DNA of 13,429 bases from NCBI GenBank assembly GCA_003023535.1, contig PXSC01000095.1, positions 1-13,429 on the forward strand, read 5' to 3'. The stretch's first letter is position 1; each line of letters begins with the position of its first letter. A program made the position numbers and the translations under genes. The notes beneath the pieces are model-generated. The model saw only the letters and a program-made list of their open reading frames with translations. It was not told the origin of the DNA and did no database searches. Origin of the DNA: Halobacteriales archaeon QS_9_70_65 (GTDB lineage Archaea; Halobacteriota; Halobacteria; Halobacteriales; Haloarculaceae). This document shows, piece by piece, positions 6,351 to 11,601 of the stretch.

Positions 6351-6583
6351 ATGGAGTACGAGGTGCTCGCCCTCGAGGACGCGCCGGTGACCGACCTCTC
6401 GGAGATCGACGCGATACCGCCGGACCTGGACGTCCGGCCGGTCGGCGACCTGCTCGGCCTCGAGCGGGCCCCGAGGTCGGCCACGGCCACCGGTGCGTCG
6501 GCGACGACCGGGGGGTCGTTCTCTCGGTCGGTGCCCCGGCCGTCGAGGACCCCGGCCTCGATCCTCACGACCTCGACGGCTGA
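6351..6583 (+). pseudogene. Cupin-family protein with its core deleted
   Basis: From the ATG at 6351 the frame reads MEYEVLALEDAPVTDLSEID then PVGDLLGLERA, and stops making sense near 6470. A second frame from 6473 reads EVGHGHRCVGDDRGVVLSVG then APAVEDPGLDPHDLDG and TGA at 6581-6583. As I recall them, these are the first and last parts of a haloarchaeal single-domain cupin of about 130-140 residues. The middle, which should hold the barrel with its H-x-H metal motif and EEL-x-Y-V-x-x-G strand, is absent. The junction near 6468-6476 is therefore an internal deletion that also changes frame. It follows the sirtuin remnant by 44 bp and is on the same strand. Metal binding and function must be lost. 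The family assignment rests on pattern memory rather than a search. Confidence 0.6.
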
Positions 6584-6695
6584 CGCTGCCGGCCGTAGTT
6601 CCCTCGGGACTCCTCGGCGGTATCCGGGTCGACACCGTCCGGAACCCCACCGTCCGGGCGGGCCCACCTCACGTCGTCACAGCCGGCAGTGCGAG
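6584..6695. other. Short intergenic stretch, nothing recognised
   Basis: This lies between the cupin remnant and the 3' end of the glutaredoxin-like gene. Frames on both strands stay open because of high GC, but no motif, promoter or repeat stands out. Confidence 0.4.
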
Positions 6696-6962
6696 CTACG
6701 CCGTTTCGGGGTCGGCCGCCCCGTCGCCGTACGTCGCCGCCAGGAACTCGAGGATGCGCGCCGACTGGCTCATCACGACGCCGTACTCCTCGTCGACGAC
6801 GACCGGCACCTGCCGCTGGCCGGAGACCGCACGCACCTCGTCGCGCTCCGAGTGCGGCCCCTCGACCCAGACGCTGTCGTAGTCGACGCCGAGTTCCTCC
6901 AGTTCGTCGACGACGAACTCGCAGAACGGACACCCTTCGAGCCGGTAGAGCGTCAGCGACAT
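6696..6962 (-). CDS. Glutaredoxin-like / GST N-terminal-domain thioredoxin-fold protein
   Basis: An 88-residue protein of thioredoxin fold. MSLTLYRLEG leads into the dithiol motif CPFC at 11-14, followed by helix one. The cis-proline appears in QVPVVVDEE (51-59), and MSQSARILEFL (64-74) is the GSH-side loop and last helix of glutaredoxins and GST_N domains. Haloarchaea lack glutathione in general, so the physiological thiol is probably another small thiol such as gamma-glutamylcysteine, or a protein partner. The frame is open nine codons further upstream, but the ATG at 6962 is chosen because a TATA-like CTTTTG (6987-6992, minus strand) is 25-30 bp away and the fold starts at MSLTLY. It is divergent from the redoxin gene across an 81-bp spacer. 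Expected role: cytoplasmic disulfide reduction. Confidence 0.85.
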   Translation of the reverse strand: MSLTLYRLEGCPFCEFVVDELEELGVDYDSVWVEGPHSERDEVRAVSGQRQVPVVVDEEYGVVMSQSARILEFLAATYGDGAADPETA

Positions 6963-7043
6963 GCGCAGGGCTGTGGCCGCCGGCCGCAAAAGTCCGGCGT
7001 CGGGTAGCGTCGGTATTAACCCCCGGCGGCCGGACGTGCCGGC
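6963..7043. promoter_or_regulatory. Divergent promoter region, glutaredoxin-like and redoxin genes
   Basis: The 81-bp spacer holds two back-to-back TATA-like boxes. CAAAAG (6987-6992) reads CTTTTG on the minus strand, 25-30 bp from the glutaredoxin-like ATG. TATTAAC (7014-7020) lies 24-30 bp before the redoxin ATG at 7044. Both transcripts should be leaderless, and close spacing could couple their control. Confidence 0.6.
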
Positions 7044-7526
7044 ATGACATCGACACCGGCGGTCGGCGACCCCGCCCCGGCGTTCGAGGCGCTACTGTGC
7101 GACGGCCAGACGTTCCGGCCGACGGCGCTCGCCGACCGACTCGGCGACCGCGGCGCGGTCGTCGTCTTCGGCGGCTTCGTCTTCTCGGCGATCGCGCGGA
7201 ACTGGTGGCGCCGCTACGAGCGGGCCGGCTGGACCGACCGCGACGGCGTCGTCGTCTCCGGCGTCGTCCGGGACGGCCCCTACGCGGTCAACGCGTTTCT
7301 CCGGCGGCTGGACAGTCCCTTCTCGCTGTTCGCCGATGTCGGCGGCGACGTCGCCGCGGCCTACGACCTGCTCGTCGAACGCGACGGGATGGCGGGGGTC
7401 CGGACCGCCCGCCGTGCCGTTTTCGTCCTCGACGCCGACGGCATCGTCCGACACGCCTGGACGACCGACGAGTGGATCCACCCGGTGCCGATCGACGAGA
7501 TCGAGACGGCCGTCGAGGCGCTGTGA
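7044..7526 (+). CDS. AhpC/TSA-like redoxin lacking the peroxidatic cysteine
   Basis: A 160-residue thioredoxin-fold protein of the peroxiredoxin/redoxin superfamily. PAVGDPAPAFEALLCDGQTF (5-24) is the usual opening. VVVFGGFVFSAIARNWWRRY (39-58) occupies the place where peroxiredoxins carry P-x-x-x-T-x-x-C, but there is no Cys and no Thr-x-x-Cys. SGVVRDGPYAVNAFLRRL (72-89), SPFSLFADVGGDVAAAYDLL (91-110) and RRAVFVLDADGIVRHAW (123-139) are the remaining family strands. The only Cys is Cys19, in the N-terminal strand. Classical thiol peroxidase activity is therefore unlikely. As I recall, similar Cys-poor redoxins occur in other haloarchaea, so this is probably a family trait rather than damage. 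The divergent thiol-redox neighbour suggests redox work, but a mechanism is not evident. Confidence 0.8.
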   Translation: MTSTPAVGDPAPAFEALLCDGQTFRPTALADRLGDRGAVVVFGGFVFSAIARNWWRRYERAGWTDRDGVVVSGVVRDGPYAVNAFLRRLDSPFSLFADVGGDVAAAYDLLVERDGMAGVRTARRAVFVLDADGIVRHAWTTDEWIHPVPIDEIETAVEAL

Positions 7527-7568
7527 GCCGGTGACGACCGCCGTCGCCGGTCCGTCGGTCGCGGTCGG

Positions 7569-8024
7569 TCAGTAGAACGCGCCCGCGACGGCGGTCGGGA
7601 CGCCGACGACCAGCCCGTAGACGAGGCCACCGACGAGCGCCGTCGCCGCCGAGCCGCCGGCGACGACCGCGACGACCGTCCCGACGACGGCGTAGCCGGC
7701 CGCCAGCAGCCCACCGGCGACGGCCGCCGTCTTCGCCCGGTTGCGCTCGGTGCCACGGACGGACTGCACCAGCGACCGGAGCCGGCCGGTCACGCCGGTG
7801 CGCGTGCTGCGGCCGGCCCGGAGGCCCGCGACGCCGACCGCGACCACCGGGATGGCGACGGCGACGGCCGGCCGCGGCGGGACCGCGTGGGCGCCGACGT
7901 ACGCCGCCGCGGCGCCTCCGACGCCGCCGTCGACGACGCCGGCGAGGCCGGCGACGACCGTCAGCAGCCAGCCGACGAGCCACGCGACGGCCCCCCGGAC
8001 GACCCCTCTGAGCAGTCCCAGCAT
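7569..8024 (-). CDS. Small integral membrane protein, unknown function
   Basis: A 151-residue Ala/Gly/Val-rich protein with four likely membrane helices at about residues 9-30, 52-68, 99-122 and 127-150. A basic loop (about 69-98, with RAGRSTRT and RGTERNRAK) separates the two pairs and is predicted to be cytoplasmic. No conserved motif that would name a family was recognised. The ATG at 8024 has a TATA-like CGATAAC (about 8049-8055, minus strand) 25-31 bp upstream. It is convergent with the redoxin gene (42 bp apart) and sits behind the acyl-CoA dehydrogenase gene with 45 bp between them, but it has its own promoter. High-GC artefactual frames can look hydrophobic, yet the promoter spacing and helix/loop pattern support a real gene. 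Confidence 0.65.
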   Translation of the reverse strand: MLGLLRGVVRGAVAWLVGWLLTVVAGLAGVVDGGVGGAAAAYVGAHAVPPRPAVAVAIPVVAVGVAGLRAGRSTRTGVTGRLRSLVQSVRGTERNRAKTAAVAGGLLAAGYAVVGTVVAVVAGGSAATALVGGLVYGLVVGVPTAVAGAFY

Positions 8025-8069
8025 GCGCGGGGCGACGACGACGCGGCAGTTATCGGTTCCGGCCGTCGC

Positions 8070-9395
8070 CTACATTACGCCGAGTTCCTTGGCGATGGTG
8101 TTGAGCTGGATCTCGTCGGTCCCCTCGACGATACGGAGGATGCGGGCCGTCTCGAGTTCCTCCATGAACGGGTTGTCCTCCGAGAGTCCGTCGCCGCCGT
8201 GGACCTGGACGACGTCGTCGGCGACGTCGAACATCACGTTCGTCGCGAGGTACTTGACGATGGACGACTCCTCGATGGCCTGTTTGCCGTCGTCCATCAG
8301 CCACGCCAGCCGGAGGGCGGCGGCGTCGGCGGCGAAGGCGTCGGCGCGGGCCCGGGCCAGCTTGTGGGAGACGCCCTGGAACTTGCCGATGGGCCGACCG
8401 AAGGCCTCCCGCTCGGTCGCGTAGTCGACACCGCGGTCGACGAGGAACTCGGTGTGGCCGAGCGCCCGGGCGCTGATCTCCAGTCGGCCCAGCGAGAGGA
8501 ACTCCATGGCGTCGTAGAAGGCGCCGTCCTCGGTACCGAGCACGCGGTCGTCGGACAGCCGGACGTCGTCGAGGACGATCTCGCCCTGCATGCCCGTCAT
8601 CCCGACGGCGTTGTTCAGCGAGGCGACCTCGTACTCGTCGGCCTCGACGATGAAGCAGGTGATGCCGCCGTAACGGCCCGTCTCCTCGATCGGCGAGGTG
8701 CGGGCGAACACCTGTACGAAGTCGGCGTACGGCGCGTTCGTGATCCATTGCTTGTGGCCGTTCAATACCCACTCGTCGCCGTCCTGCGTCGCCTCGGTCG
8801 ACGCAGGGCTCGCCGAGCTCTGCTCGGCGGTGTCCTGCTGTGCCTCTGGCCCCGCAGGGCTTGCCGGGCTCTGCCCGGCGGTGTCCTTCTCGGCCGTCGT
8901 TGACATGTTCGGCGAATCCGAGCCGACGCCGGGTTCCGTCTGAGCGAACGCCGTCGACTTCTCGCCGCGGATGCAGGGCTCGAGGTACCGCTCGACCTGT
9001 TCGCCCTCCGCCTGCGCCAACAGTGGCTTCGGTCCCTCCGGCCCCGCGAGGACGTACTCCGACAGCCCCGGGCCCGTGGCGGCGACGTGCTTGATGGCCC
9101 GGTACCAGGTGACGTTCGAGACCCCCTCGCCGCCGACCTCCTCGGGAAGGTTCATCGCGTAGAAGCCCGCCTCGGCGCTCCGTTTGCGGACCGTCTCGAT
9201 TGCCTCTTGGACCGCCGGAACGAGTCGACCGTCGACCTCGTGGCGCCTGCGGGGGTTCGACCACGTCTCCCCGAGGTCGTCCTCCAGCGGCTCGACCTCC
9301 CGCTCGAGGAACTCCTCGAGGCTCGAGAGGATGAGGCTCGTCTCCTCGTCCGTCTCGAAGCTGACGCCCGCCCGCGGAGCCTCCTGTGTCGCCAT
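8070..9395 (-). CDS. Acyl-CoA dehydrogenase with a 34-residue repeat insertion
   Basis: A 441-residue flavoenzyme that introduces the alpha,beta double bond into an acyl-CoA and passes electrons to an electron-transfer flavoprotein. The N-terminal helical domain spans about 1-145. The FAD contact AFAQTEPGVGSDSPNM is at 149-164 and the barrel signature WVLNGHKQWITNA at 209-221. The C-terminal helical domain includes REAFGRPIGKFQGVSHKLA (329-347), VQVHGGDGLSED (397-408) and IVEGTDEIQ (422-430), whose Glu424 is at the usual catalytic-base position. Residues 171-204 are an extra stretch between TTAEK and DGDEW, absent from the usual sequence: two 17-residue repeats, DTAGQSPASPAGPEAQQ and DTAEQSSASPASTEATQ. 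The insertion is in frame, in a loop, and leaves all motifs intact, so the enzyme may still work. Chain-length specificity is not deducible. It is divergent from the CoA transferase gene. Confidence 0.93.
   Translation of the reverse strand: MATQEAPRAGVSFETDEETSLILSSLEEFLEREVEPLEDDLGETWSNPRRRHEVDGRLVPAVQEAIETVRKRSAEAGFYAMNLPEEVGGEGVSNVTWYRAIKHVAATGPGLSEYVLAGPEGPKPLLAQAEGEQVERYLEPCIRGEKSTAFAQTEPGVGSDSPNMSTTAEKDTAGQSPASPAGPEAQQDTAEQSSASPASTEATQDGDEWVLNGHKQWITNAPYADFVQVFARTSPIEETGRYGGITCFIVEADEYEVASLNNAVGMTGMQGEIVLDDVRLSDDRVLGTEDGAFYDAMEFLSLGRLEISARALGHTEFLVDRGVDYATEREAFGRPIGKFQGVSHKLARARADAFAADAAALRLAWLMDDGKQAIEESSIVKYLATNVMFDVADDVVQVHGGDGLSEDNPFMEELETARILRIVEGTDEIQLNTIAKELGVM
8782..8883. repeat. 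Two tandem 51-bp units with conserved hairpins, inside the acyl-CoA dehydrogenase gene
   Basis: Unit one is 8782-8832 and unit two 8833-8883; 41 of 51 positions match, with only 3 mismatches in the last 31. Each unit holds a hairpin with a TCT loop. Unit one has an 8-bp perfect stem CGCCGAGC (8811-8818) with GCTCGGCG (8822-8829). Unit two has a 7-bp perfect stem GCCGGGC (8863-8869) with GCCCGGC (8873-8879). An A-T pair in unit one (8816/8824) is G-C in unit two (8867/8875). An outer arm GCAGG (8803-8807) can pair with CCTGC (8834-8838), and in unit two 4 of 5 positions of that arm pair. Confidence 0.85.
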
Positions 9396-9492
9396 ACCCT
9401 CACATACGCCGGGGGGTTCTTCAACCCTGTGCGCGACCGGCCGACGCCGGCGGCGACGGCAGGCTTATGAGGCGACGAACCGACCGCCATCC
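9396..9492. promoter_or_regulatory. Divergent promoter region, acyl-CoA dehydrogenase and CoA transferase genes
   Basis: This 97-bp spacer separates the two start codons. On the plus strand CTTATG (9464-9469) lies 24-29 bp before the ATG at 9493, a good leaderless promoter. On the minus strand only a weak AT-richer stretch (about 9418-9424, reading GGTTGAAGAA) is at the right distance from the ATG at 9395. A shared regulator site is plausible but none was identified. Confidence 0.55.
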
Positions 9493-10539
9493 ATGCGACT
9501 CGACGGCGTTCGCGTGCTGGATCTGACCCGACTGCTGCCGGGGCCGTACGCGACGCAGTTGCTCGCCGACGCCGGCGCGGACGTGGTGAAGATCGAGGAC
9601 ACCGACGCGGGCGACTACGCCCGGCACATGCCGCCGACGACCGACGACGGCGTCGGCGCGGTGTTCGATGCGGTCAACCGGGGCAAACGCAGCGTCGCCG
9701 TCGATCTCAAACACGAGGAGGGGCGAGCGGCGTTCTACGAACTCGTCGCCGGCGCCGACGTCGTCGTCGAGAGTTTCCGGCCGGGCGTCACCGACCGGCT
9801 CGGCGTCGACCACGAGACGCTGACCGACCACCGCGAGGACCTGATCTACTGCTCGCTGACCGGCTACGGCCAGTCGGGCCCGTACGCCGACCGGGCGGGC
9901 CACGACCTCAACTACGTCGGCCTCGCGGGGCTGCTGGACATGGCCCGCGAGAGCGTCGAGGAGGCGCCACGGCCGCCCGGCTACCAGGTGGCCGACATGG
10001 CCGGCGGGCTGCTGGCGGCCTTCTCGGTGTGTTCGGCGCTGCTGTCCCGCGAGCTCGGCAACACCGGCGGCGAGTACCTCGACGTCGCGCTGACCGACGC
10101 CGTGGTGTCGTTCTCGCAGGCGGTGGCGCCGCGCTTCTGGACGGCCTTCTGCGAGGCCGTCGACCGCCCGGACCTCGTCGGGGCGCATATGACCGACGAC
10201 TCGGCGGAGCTGGCGGCGCTGCGGGCGGAGCTGACCGAGCTGTTCCGGTCGCGAACGCGCGAGGAGTGGGCCGAACTGGCCGCCGACGTCGACGCGGCGG
10301 TGGGGGCGGTGTACACGCCGACGGAGGCGCTGGAGCACCCGCAGATCCGGGCCCGCGGCTACGTCGAGCGTGGCGGCGGCGCTCCCCGGGTCGGGCTGCC
10401 GCTCTGCGGCTCCGATCGGCCGGCCGGCGCCGACGGTGGCCCGCCGGGTCACGGCGAGCACACCGACGAGGTGCTGACCGCGGCGGGGCTGTCGGCGACG
10501 GAGGTCGAGCGGCTCCGCGAGGCGGGCGTCGTCAACTGA
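9493..10539 (+). CDS. Class III CoA transferase / alpha-methylacyl-CoA racemase (CaiB-BaiF), with internal deletion
   Basis: A 348-residue member of the CaiB/BaiF family, which moves CoA between carboxylic acids or epimerises 2-methylacyl-CoAs. The opening VRVLDLTRLLPGPYATQLLA is at 6-25, NRGKRSVAVDL at 62-72, and SLTGYGQSGPYADRAGHDLN at 121-140. His137 and Asp168 (QVADMAGG) correspond to the racemase acid/base pair, which suggests the racemase branch. After VVSFSQAVA (204-212) the sequence jumps straight to PRFWTAFCEAV (213-223). The usual 40-50 residues between, containing YDVYE-like and YV-x-x-x-x-x-EP segments and the third active-site Glu, are missing, while the frame stays open. The normal length is about 380-400. 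The C-terminus (PTEALEHPQIRARGYVE, GEHTDEVL) is normal. The product is probably impaired. The gene is divergent from the acyl-CoA dehydrogenase gene, which suggests branched acyl-CoA metabolism; its stop overlaps the next gene's stop. Confidence 0.85.
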   Translation: MRLDGVRVLDLTRLLPGPYATQLLADAGADVVKIEDTDAGDYARHMPPTTDDGVGAVFDAVNRGKRSVAVDLKHEEGRAAFYELVAGADVVVESFRPGVTDRLGVDHETLTDHREDLIYCSLTGYGQSGPYADRAGHDLNYVGLAGLLDMARESVEEAPRPPGYQVADMAGGLLAAFSVCSALLSRELGNTGGEYLDVALTDAVVSFSQAVAPRFWTAFCEAVDRPDLVGAHMTDDSAELAALRAELTELFRSRTREEWAELAADVDAAVGAVYTPTEALEHPQIRARGYVERGGGAPRVGLPLCGSDRPAGADGGPPGHGEHTDEVLTAAGLSATEVERLREAGVVN

Positions 10540-11431
10540 CGCCGGCGCCGACCAGGTCGACGAGTGCCCGTCGCTTCAACAGCGCGAAGCCGACGAAGAC
10601 GACCAGGAAGCCGGTCAGCGACAGCGGCCCGACCGTCTCCCCCAGCAGGACGACGCCCGCGACGGTTGCGACCAGCGGGACGAGGTAGGCGACCAGGCTC
10701 GCCTCGAAGGCACCGCGTCGCTCCAGCAGCGTGAAGTAGATGACGAACGCCAGCGCCGTCGAGAAGACGCCGAGGTAGACGACGGCGCCGAGTGCGACCG
10801 GCGCCGCCGTCGCCGGGGCCGTCTCGCCGGCGCCGAGACTCAGCGCGTGCAGGACGACGCCGCCGAGCAGCATCGCCCAGCCGGTCATCGCGACCCGCTC
10901 CATCGACGGGGCGGCCCGGTCGACGAGGACACCGCCGAGCGAGACGCTGACGACCTGTCCGAGGACGATGAGCCGGCCGACGGTATCGCCCGCCAGCAGA
11001 TTCCCGGGGTCGGGCTGGACGATGAGCCCGACGCCGAGGAACCCGACGGCGACGCCGACGGCGCCGACGGCCGAAAGCCGCTCGCCGAGCAGCGCCAGCG
11101 CCCACAGCGCCGTCAGGATGGGCACGAGCGCCTGTAGGATGGCGGCGACGCCGCTGGGAACGGTCTGCTGGCCGATGAACAGCAGGCCGTTACCGGCGAC
11201 GAGGAAGAGCCCGCCCCAGACCACCGCCTCGAAATCGTTCCGGCCGGCCGGCCGCCAGTCGTCGGTCGCGACGGCGGCGTAGCCGAGCAACAGTACCGCC
11301 GCGGTGTCGTAGCGGAACGCGGCGAACAACAGCGGCGGGAGGTGCTCGAGGCCGACCGAGATGGCCGGAAAGGACAGCCCCCACATCGTCGCCAGCACGG
11401 CGAACAGCGCGGTCGCGTACGACCGGGACAC
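10532..11431 (-). CDS. EamA/DMT-superfamily transporter
   Basis: A 299-residue membrane protein with about ten helices arranged as two EamA repeats (about residues 6-140 and 150-290). Family marks are MWGLSFPAISVGLEHLPPLL (16-35), FRYDTAAVLLLGY, then GLLFIGQQTVPSGVAAILQA and LLGERLSAVGAVGVAVGFLG in repeat one. Repeat two has VYLGVFSTALAFVIYFTLLE, AYLVPLVATVAGVVLLGE and FLVVFVGFALLKRR. Such proteins usually export metabolites or amino acids; the substrate is unknown. The start is GTG at 11431, supported by a TATA-like CGTTTCAC (about 11453-11460, minus strand) 22-29 bp upstream; no ATG gives the full first helix. It is convergent with the CoA transferase gene, with an 8-bp overlap of the two 3' ends (10532-10539). 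Confidence 0.9.
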   Translation of the reverse strand: MSRSYATALFAVLATMWGLSFPAISVGLEHLPPLLFAAFRYDTAAVLLLGYAAVATDDWRPAGRNDFEAVVWGGLFLVAGNGLLFIGQQTVPSGVAAILQALVPILTALWALALLGERLSAVGAVGVAVGFLGVGLIVQPDPGNLLAGDTVGRLIVLGQVVSVSLGGVLVDRAAPSMERVAMTGWAMLLGGVVLHALSLGAGETAPATAAPVALGAVVYLGVFSTALAFVIYFTLLERRGAFEASLVAYLVPLVATVAGVVLLGETVGPLSLTGFLVVFVGFALLKRRALVDLVGAGVS

Positions 11432-11601
11432 GGTCGTGGTTCTCCCGGCCGGCGTGAAACGCTTGCCGTTTTGGCACCGCGAACAGGCGACCCTGACTCC
11501 CGACGGACCTCGGGTCGCGCTCCCGCCTCGGCGGCCCGCCGGCGTTGCTCAGCGCACGGGCCGTCTGGTCGCTGCTTCGGGTATAAACCGTCGGATTCGA
11601 G
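11432..11601. other. Intergenic region upstream of the transporter gene
   Basis: It contains the transporter promoter (about 11453-11460, minus strand). A clear AT-rich GGTATAAACC at 11580-11589 is just beyond the 3' end of the ThDP enzyme gene. The latter looks like a TATA box but no gene lies at leaderless distance on either strand, so it could serve an antisense or small transcript, or nothing. No tRNA or other RNA gene fold was seen. Confidence 0.4.

Noticed and set aside
5862..7007. 381-codon plus-strand frame read as one protein
   Set aside because: It mixes a middle piece of the sirtuin remnant, the start of the cupin remnant, and antisense to the glutaredoxin-like gene. It is not one gene.
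7288..7983. 231-codon Arg-rich minus-strand frame
   Set aside because: It overlaps the redoxin and membrane-protein genes in the wrong phase and is almost pure Arg/Gly/Pro/Ala.
8802..8891. CRISPR-like repeats
   Set aside because: There are only two units, directly abutting without unique spacers, and both are translated in frame within the acyl-CoA dehydrogenase.
11432..11601. Possible tRNA or small RNA gene
   Set aside because: No acceptor stem, T-loop GTTC-A pattern or closed cloverleaf could be found in the 170 bp.
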